This document shows positions 1 through 10,306 of a stretch of DNA of 64,000 bases, in pieces. Position numbers and translations under genes: made by a program. Location: positions 27,846,587-27,910,586 of the forward strand of contig OX439135.1 of assembly GCA_949318235.1 (NCBI GenBank). Reading direction: 5' to 3'. The stretch is from Ecdyonurus torrentis. Taxonomy: Eukaryota; Arthropoda; Insecta; Ephemeroptera; Heptageniidae. Below the pieces are notes generated by a model, which was given only the letters and a program-made list of their open reading frames with translations, did not search any database and had not been told where the DNA came from. Numbering within the stretch: position 1 is the first letter of the stretch; each line of letters opens with the position of its first letter.

Positions 1-1273
1 CTTTAGTAGTGTATGAAGTAAATATGTGACGTCCTTACTGACTATCATCTTGACTTTAGTAGAGTATGAAGTAGATATGTGACGTCATCTCTGACTATCA
101 ACTTGACTTTAGTAGTGTATGAAGCAGATGAGTGACGTCATCACTAATTATCATCTTGACTTTAGTTTTGTATGAAGTAGATAAGTGACGTTATTACTTA
201 AATTCATCTTGACTTTTGTAGTGTATGAAGTAGATAAGTGACGTCATCACTGACAATCAACTTGACTTTAGTAGTTTATAAAGTAGATAAGTGACGTCAT
301 CGCTGACTATTAACTTGTCTTTAGTAGTGTATGAAGCATATATGTGACGCCATCACTGACTATCATTTTGACTTTAGTAGTGTATAAGGTAGATATGTGA
401 CGTTATTACTGACTATCAACTGGTCTTTAGTAGTGTATGAAATAGATAAGTGATGTCATCACTAACTATCAACTTGATTTTCGTAGTGTATGAAGTAGAA
501 TTGCAACGTCAACACTGACTATCAATTTGACTTTAGTAGTGTATGAAGTAGATAAGTGACGTCATCACTGTCTGTAAACTTGACTTTAGTTGTGTATGAA
601 GTAGATATGTGACGTTATCACTGACTATCATCTTGTTTAAGTTGTGTATAAAGTATATAACTGACATCATTACTGACTATCAACTTGACTTTAGTTGTGT
701 ATTAAGTAGATATTTGACGTCATCACTGACTATTAATTTGACTTTAGTAGTGTATGAAGTAGATGAGTGACGTCATTACTGACTATCATCTTGACTTTAG
801 TTGTGTATAAAGTAGATAAGTGACGTTATCACTAACCATCAACTAGTATATAGTATCGTATGAAGCAGATATGTGACGTCATCACTGACTATCAACTTGA
901 CTTTAGTAATTTATGAAGTCGATAAGTTACGTCATAATTGTTTTTCAACTTGACTTAAGTAGAGTATGAAGTAGATATATGACGTCATTACTAACGATCA
1001 ACTTGACTTTAGTAGTGTATGAAGTAAAAATGCAACGTCATCATTAAATATCAATTCGACTTTAGTAGTGTATGAAGTAGATAAGTGACGTCATCACTGA
1101 CTATCAATTTGAGTTTAGTTTTGTATGAAGTAGATAAGTGACGTCATCACTAACTTTCAACTTGACTTTAGTAGTGTATGAAGTAGATAAGTGACGTCAC
1201 CACTGACTATCAACTTGACTTAAGTTATGTATGTGGTAGATGAGTGACACCATCACCGACTACCAACTTTATT
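1..1273 (+). repeat. 53-bp satellite array
   Basis: About 24 head-to-tail monomers of 53 bp. The consensus reads in pieces as ctttagtagtgtatgaagta, gataagtgacgtcatcactg, actatcaacttga. Monomers differ by 5-20 percent, mostly around the agataag/agatatg segment, while the TGACGTCA core is kept in most. No coding frame is kept because 53 is not a multiple of three. The last monomers carry a recognisable variant (ttatgtatgtggtag, then gacaccatcac) that precedes a 342-bp block throughout the window. Confidence 0.95.
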
Positions 1274-1864
1274 CATCACTTTATTTCAAAACCGCAACTT
1301 TCAATCTCAATTAGAACTCGAGTAACAAACTTTTTTTTCTTCATATCAGCTACAATGCTATAGACTTCGGTAAGAAAATTCTAAAATTTTCAAAAACTAA
1401 GAAAGTTTTGTTTTTGCGACTAAAGTGTAATAAACTTTTCATCAAAAATTTCAAAGTGATAAATTTCAGTTCAAACCGCAAGTCTGTAGCATTATTAGTT
1501 TCTGAGATATCATCAAAAATCGTTTTCAGAATCTGAAAAATACAATTTGTTTTGAATAATTATTTTTCTCAATTTTGTTTCTAGAGGTAAATGTAGTACT
1601 ATAGAGCGTTTTGCATCACTTTATTTCAAAACTGCAACTTTCCATCTCAATTAGAACTCAAGTAATAAACTTTTTTTTTCTTCATATGGGCTACAATGCT
1701 ATAGACTTCGCTAAGAAAATAATAAAATTCTCAAAAACTGAAGAAGTTTAATTTTTGACAACTAAAGTGTTATAAACTCTTCATAAGATAATTCAAAGTG
1801 ATACATTTCAGTTCAAACTGCAAGTCTGTTGCATTATTAGTTTCTGAGATATCATCAAAAATCG
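1274..1864 (+). repeat. 342-bp satellite block, short type (1.7 monomers)
   Basis: One full and one partial monomer of an AT-rich satellite, recognised by the landmarks ccgcaactttc, agaactcgag, gctacaatgctatagac, aagtctgtagcattattag and gagatatcatcaaaaatcg. It starts at catcacttta and stops at aaaaatcg, lacking the last 92 bp of the second monomer. Both limits are the same in all six 591-bp blocks of the window. It contains long T tracts and no gene. Confidence 0.92.
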
Positions 1865-2459
1865 TGACGCCATCACCGACTATTATTTTGATTTTAGTAT
1901 TGTATGAAGTAGATAAGTGACGTCATCACTGACTATTAACTTGACTATAGTTGTGTATGAAGTAGATATGTGACGTCATCACTAACTATCATCTTGACTT
2001 TAGTTGTGTATAAAGTAGATATGTGACGTTATCATTAACTATCTACTAGTATTTAGTGGCGTAAGAAGCAGATATGTGACGTCATCACTGACTATCATCT
2101 TTACTTTAATAGTTTATGAAGGAGATAAGTTACGCCATCACTGACTATCAACTTGACTTTAGTAATGTATGGAAAAAATAAGTGCCGCAATCACTGACTA
2201 TCAACTTGATTTTAGTAGTGTATGAAGTAGAAATGCAACGTCATCACTAAATATCAATTTGACTTCAGTAGTGTATGAAGTAGATAAGTGACAACATCAC
2301 TGACTATCAATTTGAGTTTAGTTGTGTATGAAGTAGATAAGTGACGTCATCACTAACAATCAACTTGTCTTTAGTAGTGTATGAAGTAGATATGTGACGT
2401 CATCACTGACTATCATCTTGACTTTAGTAGTGTATGAAGTAGATAAGTGACGTCATCAC
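1865..2459 (+). repeat. 53-bp satellite array
   Basis: About 11 monomers between a 342-bp block and the LTR element. The first monomer starts in mid-unit (gacgccatcac) and the last is cut after catcac where the LTR begins. It includes the divergent monomer with actagtatttagtggcg, useful as a phase marker in later copies. Confidence 0.93.
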
Positions 2460-2831
2460 TGTGACAACCTTCTCAATAAATATCATATCAATAATGTGCT
2501 TATGTGTTACATTATGTAGAAATGCATACGATGCATTATTCGGGAGTGCGTGTCGTGCGGGACACGGTGCGCACAAGAGAGTCTTGGCTTGGCTTTGGCC
2601 AAGGCAAGAGCCTCTACACAATATTGTACTTATACCAATAGTGAATAAATAGTGTTAATATAATCAACGTGTATAATTCACTATAATCTCATCCACCACC
2701 ACCAGCCATCCATCTATCGTCATTATAATTATAAGTGACGTCAGTCCCCAGTCTATCTATAGACCGTCACATAACCGTGATTGAGACAATAGATTGTCAC
2801 ACGTGACGTCAGTCTCCAATTGTCCGTCACA
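2460..2831 (+). repeat. 5' LTR of copy 1 (372 bp)
   Basis: Begins TGTGACAACC and ends CCGTCACA, giving TG...CA ends within a 6-bp terminal inversion TGTGAC/GTCACA. It holds a polyadenylation-type AATAAA (2644-2649), a TATA-like gtgtataattc, and a strong hairpin from cttggc/gccaag near 2583-2609. Two TGACGTCA palindromes lie in its 3' third. It is 53 bp longer than the partner LTR, which lacks one segment after acaacctt. Confidence 0.9.
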
Positions 2832-2833
2832 TA

Positions 2834-2847
2834 TGGTGTCAGAAGTG
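2834..2847 (+). other. Primer binding site, tRNA-Leu
   Basis: TGGTGTCAGAAGTG lies two bases after the LTR. It is complementary to the 3' end of animal tRNA-Leu (ending ...CACTTCTGACACCA). The following attcgaat also matches the T arm if a 2-base gap is allowed, so the paired region may extend beyond 20 nt. This sets minus-strand DNA priming and the orientation of the element. Confidence 0.88.
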
Positions 2848-3038
2848 ATTCGAATCTACACGCCCGAAAGCTGGACCACAAACTGAATCGCAGAAGAGCC
2901 GCAGAATAGCCACTAAAATTGATACGTATTCCTGTGAGTAATCTTAATCGTCGCAGAAGAAAAGAAGAATTAAAAGAAAGTGGTGTCGTGGATAAAGGTA
3001 TTTTATTTCTTGCACAGACATTAATATTTTCAAGTTAA

Positions 3039-3233
3039 AATATATTCAGTGCAATAACTGCTGCACAAATATTTCATTTATTTGGTGCATTCGTCCAGAT
3101 AATAAACCCCAGGATTTTTGAAGACTCGGTAGCAGAGAACTGCCCAGCAGCCGATATTGGAGCCACACATCCTGAGAAGAGCGAGAAAACGTGCTATTCA
3201 ACATTGACGTGGACCACACCAGGAGCAGCCTAA
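3039..3233 (+). other. Open stretch without ATG, GC-richer island in LTR element
   Basis: Between two in-frame stops there are 64 sense codons with no ATG. The right half is clearly richer in G and C than its surroundings and has balanced codon-like composition (it reads ...EDSVAENCPAADIGATHPEK... in this frame). It could be a remnant of a gag leader or a captured exon, or simply the structured packaging leader usual downstream of a primer site. No family is recognised. The same stretch is present in the other two copies. Confidence 0.3.
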
Positions 3234-4868
3234 GAAGAGGACAAAAGAGCCCAATGTGTATTCTTTTTCAGTTCATTCTTTTAACATGAATAGTTGTAGA
3301 ATGATTAAAAAATAAAATAATTATGTAATTTTATTCTTTAAAACTAACAATCAATTTTAAATTTTATAATAATAAATGGGTATATATTATAAATTAAAGG
3401 TTATTAAAACAAATTTCAATTCTGATTTTTATAAAATGTATGAGGTTAAGAAATAATTTCCAATTATTGATCTAAATCAATAAATATAATTGTTGTATCA
3501 TCATTAATAATTTCCGCAGGAAATTAAAAAAAATGTTAATTTTGCAAATTCAATTTTCTAGAACGGAAATGCATTTCTTTATGTATAAAATGCACAACGC
3601 ACTAAAAAGTGATCTTTTAAACTGTGCTGTTTCAGCATTTTTAAAAACATGTGTTCATCTAAAATTCAATGTCAACAAAAAAAAATTAGCAATGTTATAA
3701 TTATGCAAATAATTGTAAAAGTTTAATTGCGCGGTTTGTTAAGTACATCAATTAAAGTAGAAAATAATAAGTTGAATTTATATAAAATGTTTATAGTAAG
3801 TAAAAATGTCTGCAACATGAAACTAAAATAAAAATTAAATAAACTAAAAAACACAGTACAGCCATAATAAAGTATACATGGTACAGTTTAATCAATGCAT
3901 GTGTATATCTCATGAATTAAAAATGGAAAAATTATCTGTCATCCTATGGAAAAAGTGCTAGGTTGATATTTTTTTGGCCGGAATATTAAATCTAGTGTTA
4001 ATATAATCCATATTGAGGAAAAGCAATTAATTGTTTAAAAGGTAAAGATTTTTAGGGTGTTTTACTTTGCCTTATAAATGAAAATGCACAATACTCATAA
4101 TGGAATTTGACCATTAATTTTTCATGAGTATAGCCCTAATCATAAGAGAGCTATTGTTTTTGGACTTTCATAAGAAAGTATAAAGTTTAATTGTAATTAA
4201 GGAAAGTAAATTGATTTCGCAAGTCGACATGCAATAAAAATCAATTGAAAAATTCTTAAGGAGGAGAGGAACAGGCATTATAGTTTCAGGAGTAGCTAAC
4301 CTAATTCAGAACTCTTGAACCTTGAATCAAAAAACAATTAACGAATATTAACCCAGGTTGCCAATAGAATAGTTCTAATAAATAATATAAAAATATCACG
4401 TGGAAAATAATATAATGAATGATATTATAATACAATTAAATAATAACGCAGCGCTAGCGAAATATGAAGAAGTGTGTAAGTTGGTACACTACACATAATA
4501 TATACATATGCAACGAAATGCATGATAAGCTTATTTTAAAGCAATTTTATAATGAATGAATAATAATACTGGCGCCCCATGAAATAAGATTCTTACGGAG
4601 TAATGAGAATCTTCAAGAATAAATAATATACCGATATATGCATAAATGCGAAAACATATCGGAATGATCTACGATGAAATGCAATAAATGAACTACGATG
4701 ATATACGACGAAATATTATATGCACGTGATAAAAATAATATAACATCATAAATAATAACATAATTAATGACTGAACTGTACTATTTAATTTCAAAGAATA
4801 AAAATAATTATAATAAAACAAATAATATTTGAAATTTTATGATATAAATACATAATAATAATAATATT

Positions 4869-5084
4869 TTGCATTGTATACAGTCACCTAATCATTCTGC
4901 AACTGTTCATGTGATTAGGATAAAACTGCTATATATAAGAATTACATACTGTGTTCTTGAATTTCAGAGCAACGTAGAAAACAACGCAGACAGCCGCAGC
5001 AACATTTTCAAGAAATACATCAACCCTATAACTATTAGACGACATAAGAAGATACAACAAGATTTAAATAGCTATTGTTTTTAA
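4869..5084 (+). CDS. Small frame of unknown nature, 71 codons, with splice-acceptor-like site
   Basis: The only ATG-started frame of the element interior with non-random composition. The left part is low-complexity AT-rich sequence. At 4954-4967 there is a pyrimidine-rich ttcttgaatttcag resembling a 3' splice site, and immediately after it the sequence changes to a GC-richer, polar segment (residues about 34-66, SNVENNADSRSNIFKKY and a basic TIRRHKK). This looks more like an exon start at 4968 than a 71-residue gene. No homologue is recognised. It is kept unchanged in all three copies, but these are recent duplicates, so this says nothing about selection. Confidence 0.25.
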   Translation: MHCIQSPNHSATVHVIRIKLLYIRITYCVLEFQSNVENNADSRSNIFKKYINPITIRRHKKIQQDLNSYCF

Positions 5085-5681
5085 TCATATTATTATTGTA
5101 AAGGTATTTGCAGAGGGTATAAGGTTATTTTTAAAAATGTCAAATACTTAGAATATATAGTATTAAATAAATCCAAATTATCATTATCAATAAAAAAAAT
5201 TGTTATCTTAAATACGAACTTAAACTTTTATAAATAAAATATATCAAATTAAAATCTTATAATGTTAAAAAAGATATTTTACATTGAAATATTTGTAAGG
5301 TATAAAAAAAATCATATATTGTTAACGTTAAAAAAAAAAGTGTATTCAAGCAATATTATACAGAATATATTATTAAGTTACAAAGGTCAAATTAAAAAAT
5401 GCAACATTGCATATAATGCAACTATACAATTAAAATATTTTGCACATGTAATAAACATTTAACATAATTATATATGCTATAATCATAAAGTGTATAATAA
5501 AAATTAAATCATTTTATCAAGTAAATTTCAGAGAAATAAAAATAATGTTATTTTAAAGTTGATTCTTATAAAATAAAAATGCAATGTCTAAATTTTTGTT
5601 AAACAAAACAATATTGTAAACATAATGTAACAACTCTTTAAATTTTACATATACAATATTACATGAGGGCATGTAATTTTT

Positions 5682-5693
5682 AAAAGAAGGGGG
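5682..5693 (+). other. Polypurine tract
   Basis: The run AAAAGAAGGGGG sits five bases before the 3' LTR, the expected place for the plus-strand DNA primer of an LTR retroelement. It is identical in the other two copies. Confidence 0.85.
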
Positions 5694-5697
5694 TATA

Positions 5698-6016
5698 TAT
5701 GACAACCTTCATACGATGCATTATTCGGGAGTGCGTGTCGTGCGGGACACGGTGCGCACAAGAGAGTCTTGGCTTGGCTTCGGCCAAGGCAAGAGCCTCT
5801 ACACAATATTGTACTTATACCAATAGTGAATAAATAGTGTTAATATAATCAACGTGTATAATTCACTATAATCTCATCCACCACCACCAGCCATCCATCT
5901 ATCGTCATTATAATTATAAGTGACGTCAGTCCTCAGTCTATCTATAGACCGTCACATAACCGTGATTGAGACAATAGATTGTCACACGTGACGTCAGTCT
6001 CCAATTGTCCGTCACA
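5698..6016 (+). repeat. 3' LTR of copy 1 (319 bp)
   Basis: Matches the 5' LTR almost base for base but starts TATGAC instead of TGTGAC, lacks 53 bp after acaacctt, and has ttcg instead of tttg in the loop of the cttggc/gccaag hairpin. A further difference (cctcag for ccccag near 5931) is private to this copy. AATAAA lies at 5829-5834. So few substitutions mean a fairly young insertion. Confidence 0.88.
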
Positions 6017-6090
6017 CCACTGACTATCAACTTGACTTTAGTTATGTATGTGGTAGATAAGTGACACCATCACTGACTACCAACTTGATT
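6017..6090 (+). repeat. 53-bp satellite remnant (1.4 monomers)
   Basis: Short stretch between LTR element and 342-bp satellite. It carries the variant ttatgtatgtggtag that normally precedes a 342-bp block, which shows the LTR element landed about 74 bp before an existing satellite junction. Confidence 0.9.
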
Positions 6091-8582
6091 CATCACTTTT
6101 TTTCAAAACCGCAACTTTCCATCTCAATTAGAACTCGAGTACCAAAATTTTTTTTTCTTCATATGGGCTACAATGCTATAGACTTCGGTAAGAAAATACT
6201 AAAAATCTCAAAAACTAAAAAAGTTTTTTTTTTTGCGACTTAAGTGTAATAAACTTTTCATAAGACATTTTAAAGTGATACATTGCAGTTCAAACCGTAA
6301 GTCTGTAGCATTATTAGTTTCTGAGATATCATCAAAAATCGTTTTCAGAATCTGAATAACACAATTTTTTTGGAAAAATTATTTTTCTCAATTTTGTTTC
6401 TAGAAGTGAGTTTAGTACTATAGAGCATTTTGCATTACTTTATTTCAAAACTGCAACTTTCCATCTCAATTAGAACTCGAGTTACAAACTTTTTTTTTCT
6501 TCATATTGGCTACAATGCTATAGACCGCGGTAAGAAAATACTAAAATTCTCAAAAACTGAGAAAGTTTTATTTTTTGCGACTTAAGTGTATTAAACTTTT
6601 CATAAGACATTTCAAAGTAATACATTTTAGTTCAAACCGTAAGTCTGTAGCATTATTAGTTTCTGAGATATCATCAAAAATCGTTTTCAGTATCTGAAAA
6701 ACACAATTTTTTTGGAAAAACTATTTTTCTCAATTTGGTTCTAGAGGTAAATTTAGTACTATAGAGCGTTTTGCATCAATTTATTTCAAAACTGCAACAT
6801 TCCATCTCAATAAGAACTCGAGTAACAAACTTTTTTTTTTCTTCATATGGGCTACAATTAGAGCTGTAAAAAACTCGAAATATTTTTAGCCCGGGCTGAA
6901 ATTTTTTAGCCCGGTTTGACTTGAAACCTTGGTTTAGCTTGAAATCGAGCTTAAACTCGAAAAACGAGCTAAAGCTCGGAAAGCTCGATATTTGAGCCGA
7001 AGTTTAAAAACGAGCTTTCGAGCCTATGAAGAATAAAGCTCGATTTTCATTATAAAAAAATTGTTTTTAAAGGTTAAAATTCATAAATAAAATAAAATAA
7101 TTTTTAAAAATATTTTAAACAGCTCATTTTGCATAATAGAATATTAAAAATGTCATTTTAAACACAAATTACAAACATATTTTTCTATGCATTCTTCAAA
7201 AATTGTGCTTTAGCTCGAATTATTTTCAAAAAATCGATTTTTTCACGAGTCATTTACGAGCTGAACTCAAAAAAGCTCGTTTTCGAGCTAAAAGCTCGAA
7301 ACCCGGGTTTACCATTTTCAAAAAAACGAGCACCCGAAGATTTTGGCCCGGGCGGGTGCCCGAACCGGTTTAAATTTACAGCTCTAGCTACAATGCTATA
7401 AATTTCGGTAAGAAAACACTAAAATTTTCAAAAACTGAGACAGTTTTATTTTTTGCGACTAAAGTGTAATAAAGTTTTCAAAAGACATTTCAAAATGATA
7501 AATTTCAGTTCAAACCGCAAGTCTGTAGCATTATTAGTTTCTGAGATATCATCAAAAATCGTTTTCAGAATCTGAAAAACATAATTTTTTTCAATTTTTT
7601 TTTCTCAATTTTGTTTCTAGAGGTTATTTTAGTACTATAGAGCGCTTTGCATCACTTTATTTTTAAACCGCAACTTTCCATCTCAATTAGAACTCGAGTT
7701 ACAAACTTTTTTCTCTTTCATATGGGCTACAATGCTATAGACTTCGGTAAGAAAATACGAAAATTCTCAAAAACTGAGAAAGTTTTATTTTTTTCAACTA
7801 AAGTGTAATAAACTCTTCATAAGACATTTCAAAGTGATACATTCAGTTTAAACCGTAAGTCTGTAGCAATATTAGTTTCTGAGATATCATCAAAAATCGT
7901 TTTCAGAATCTGAGAAACACAATTTTTTTGGAAAAATAATTTTTCTTATTTTGTTCTAGAGGTGAATTTAGTACTATAGAATGTTTTGCATCACTTTATT
8001 TAAAAACCGCAACTTTCCATCTTAATTGGAACTCGAGTTACAAACTTTTTTTTTCTTCAAATGGGCTACAATGCTATAGACTTCATTAAGAAAATACTAA
8101 AATTCTCAAAAACTGAGAAAGTTTTATTTTTTGCGACTAAAGTGTAATAAACTTTTCATAAGACATTTCAAAGTGATACATTTCAGTTCAAACCCTAAGT
8201 CTGTAGTATTATTAGTTTCTGAGATATCATCAAAAATCGTTTTCAGAATCTGAAAAACACAATTTTTTTAGAAAAATTATTTTTCTCAATTTTGTTTCTA
8301 GAGGTAAATTTAGTACTATAGAGCGTTTTGCATCACTTTATTTCCAAACTGCAACTTTCCATCTCAATTAGAACTCGAGTAACAAACTTTTTTTTTTCTT
8401 CATATGGGCTACAATGCTATAGACTTCGCTAGGAAAATAATAAAATTCTCAAAAACTGAAAAAGTTTAATTTTTGACAACTAAAGTGTAATAAACTCTTC
8501 ATAAGACAATTCAAAGTGATACATTTCAGTTCAAACTGCAAGTCTGTAGCATTATTAGTTTCTGAGATATCATCAAAAATCG
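6091..8582 (+). repeat. 342-bp satellite block, long type (5.7 monomers) with hAT insertion
   Basis: After removing the 528-bp transposon and its duplicated 8 bp, 1,956 bp remain, which is five monomers plus about 247 bp. Start (catcact) and stop (aaaaatcg) phases equal those of the short blocks. Monomers differ by several percent. 342 is a multiple of three and one + frame is open over much of a monomer, which creates spurious 60-98 codon frames. Confidence 0.92.
6859..7386. mobile_element. hAT-like non-autonomous DNA transposon, copy 1 (528 bp)
   Basis: Ends are perfect 12-bp inverted repeats, TAGAGCTGTAAA at the left and TTTACAGCTCTA at the right. The 8 bp gctacaat is duplicated on both sides (6851-6858 and 7387-7394), and the uninterrupted gctacaat site exists in neighbouring monomers. 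An 8-bp duplication with TAGAG-type ends is the signature of the hAT superfamily. The interior has no transposase frame. It is unusual in many CGAGCT/AGCTCG words near both ends and in GC-rich gcccgggc patches, possible transposase-binding subterminal repeats. Confidence 0.9.
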
Positions 8583-10306
8583 TGACGCCATCACTGACTA
8601 TTATTTTGATTTTAGTAGTTTATGAAGTAGATAAGTGACGCCATCACTGACTACCAACTTGATTTTAGTGTTGTATGAAGTAGATAAGTGACGTCATCAC
8701 TGACCATCAACTTGACCTTTGTTGTGTATGAAGTAGATATGTGACGTCATCACTGACTATCATCTTGACTTTAATAGTTTATGAAGGAGATAATTTACGC
8801 CATCACTGACTATCAACTTGACTTTAGTAGTGTATGGAAAAGATAAGTGAAGTCATCACTGACTATTAACTTGACTTTATTGGTATATGAAGTAGATAAG
8901 TGACGCAATCACTGACTATCATCTTGACTTTAGTAGTGTATGAAGTAGAAAAGTGACGTCATCACTGACTATAAATTTTAGTTTAGTTCTGTATGAAGTA
9001 GATAAGTGACGTCATGACTGACTATCAACTTGTCTTTAGTAGTGTATGAAGTAAATATGTGACGTCCTTACTGACTATCATCTTGACTTTAGTAGAGTAT
9101 GAAGTAGATATGTGACGTCATCTCTGACTATCAACTTGACTTTAGTAGTGTATGAAGCAGATGAGTGACGTCATCACTAATTATCATCTTGACTTTAGTT
9201 TTGTATGAAGTAGATAAGTGACGTTATTACTTAATTTCATCTTGACTTTTGTAGTGTATGAAGTAGATAAGTGACGTCATCACTGACAATCAACTTGACT
9301 TTAGTAGTTTATAAAGTAGATAAGTGACGTCATCACTGACTATTAACTTGTCTTTAGTAGTGTATGAAGCATATATGTGACGTCATCACTGACTATCATT
9401 TTGACTTTAGTAGTGTATAAGGTAGATATGTGACGTTATTACTGACTATCAACTGGTCTTTAGTAGTGTATGAAATAGATAAGTGATGTCATCACTAACT
9501 ATCAACTTGATTTTCGTAGTGTATGAAGTAGAATTGCAACGTCAACACTGACTATCAATTTGACTTTAGTAGTGTATGAAGTAGATAAGTGACGTCATCA
9601 CTGTCTGTAAACTTGACTTTAGTTGTGTATGAAGTAGATATGTGACGTTATCACTGACTATCATCTTGTTTAAGTTGTGTATAAAGTATATAACTGACAT
9701 CATTACTGACTATCAACTTGACTTTAGTTGTGTATTAAGTAGATATTTGACGTCATCACTGACTATTAATTTGACTTTAGTAGTGTATGAAGTAGATGAG
9801 TGACGTCATTACTGACTATCATCTTGACTTTAGTTGTGTATAAAGTAGATAAGTGACGTTATCACTAACCATCAACTAGTATATAGTATCGTATGAAGCA
9901 GATATGTGACGTCATCACTGACTATCAACTTGACTTTAGTAATTTATGAAGTCGATAAGTTACGTCATAATTGTTTTTCAACTTGACTTAAGTAGAGTAT
10001 GAAGTAGATATATGACGTCATTACTAACGATCAACTTGACTTTAGTAGTGTATGAAGTAAAAATGCAACGTCATCATTAAATATCAATTCGACTTTAGTA
10101 GTGTATGAAGTAGATAAGTGACGTCATCACTGACTATCAATTTGAGTTTAGTTTTGTATGAAGTAGATAAGTGACGTCATCACTAACTTTCAACTTGACT
10201 TTAGTAGTGTATGAAGTAGATAAGTGACGTCACCACTGACTATCAACTTGACTTAAGTTATGTATGTGGTAGATGAGTGACACCATCACCGACTACCAAC
10301 TTGATT
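8583..10306 (+). repeat. 53-bp satellite array
   Basis: About 32 monomers. It spans the boundary of two compound units: the first 451 bp close copy 1, the remainder opens copy 2 and repeats the window start. It ends with the ttatgtatgtggtag variant before the next 342-bp block. Confidence 0.94.

Larger units (their letters stand above)
2832..5697 (+). other. Interior of LTR element, no long reading frame
   Basis: AT-rich interior without recognisable retroviral protein motifs in any frame. Two segments stand out by higher GC and purine content: about 3110-3250 and 4968-5070. They are listed separately. The rest (about 3260-4960 and 5090-5680) is dominated by taa/ata-rich sequence with frequent stops. 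I see no RNA gene in it. Confidence 0.75.
2460..6016 (+). mobile_element. Non-autonomous LTR retrotransposon, copy 1
   Basis: A 3,557-bp element with two LTRs, a tRNA-Leu primer binding site just inside the 5' LTR and a purine tract just before the 3' LTR. This full set of replication signals fixes the + orientation. The 2.87 kb interior has no gag, protease, RT, RNase H or integrase frame; only short frames exist. It would have to be mobilised by enzymes from another element, as LARD-like elements are. Probably Ty3/Gypsy-like from the tRNA-Leu site, but without pol this is a guess. Flanks give only an imperfect 4-bp target duplication (tcac before, ccac after). The same element with the same flanks occurs twice more, so the three copies derive from one insertion. 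Confidence 0.9.
1..9033 (+). repeat. Segmental duplication unit, copy 1 (9,033 bp)
   Basis: The first bases of the window reappear exactly 9,033 bp later, and the order of components that follows is the same: 53-bp array, 591-bp block of 342-bp satellite, 53-bp array, LTR element, long 342-bp block with hAT element, 53-bp array. Only scattered substitutions are seen between copies (for example a cgctgac variant near position 300 where the next copy has cactgac). The left end of this copy may lie outside the window. Whole-unit tandem duplication by unequal exchange is inferred; assembly duplication is the alternative. Confidence 0.9.

Noticed and set aside
1..1273. CRISPR-like appearance of regularly spaced repeats
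   Set aside because: Monomers are contiguous and all parts of the 53 bp are repeated; there are no unique spacers and no cas genes, and the context is eukaryotic.
1274..1615. 342-bp monomer as an ancient dimer of 171-bp units or a carrier of a CENP-B box
   Set aside because: Halves do not align convincingly (the best shared words are offset by about 186 bp), and no CENP-B-box-like word was found.
2472..2524. The 53-bp segment missing from the 3' LTR as a captured satellite monomer
   Set aside because: Its length equals the satellite period, but its sequence (ctcaataaatatc ... tgtagaaatg) does not resemble the 53-bp monomer. The equality looks coincidental.
2424..2652. Overlapping 63-65 codon frames on both strands at the 5' LTR, repeated at 11457 and 27952
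   Set aside because: They overlap each other within the LTR and run across the LTR-satellite junction; both are chance frames in promoter-type sequence.
2834..2870. Possible tRNA-Leu gene
   Set aside because: Only the complement of the tRNA 3' end is present, next to an LTR; no cloverleaf. It is the primer binding site.
5262..5462. 66-codon frame in the LTR element interior, repeated at 14296 and 30791
   Set aside because: Lysine- and isoleucine-rich translation of low-complexity AT-rich sequence, no motif, no composition change at its limits.
2454..6022. Perfect target-site duplication for the LTR element
   Set aside because: Flanks give only tcac against ccac (4 bp, one mismatch), and such words occur in every monomer, so I do not claim it.
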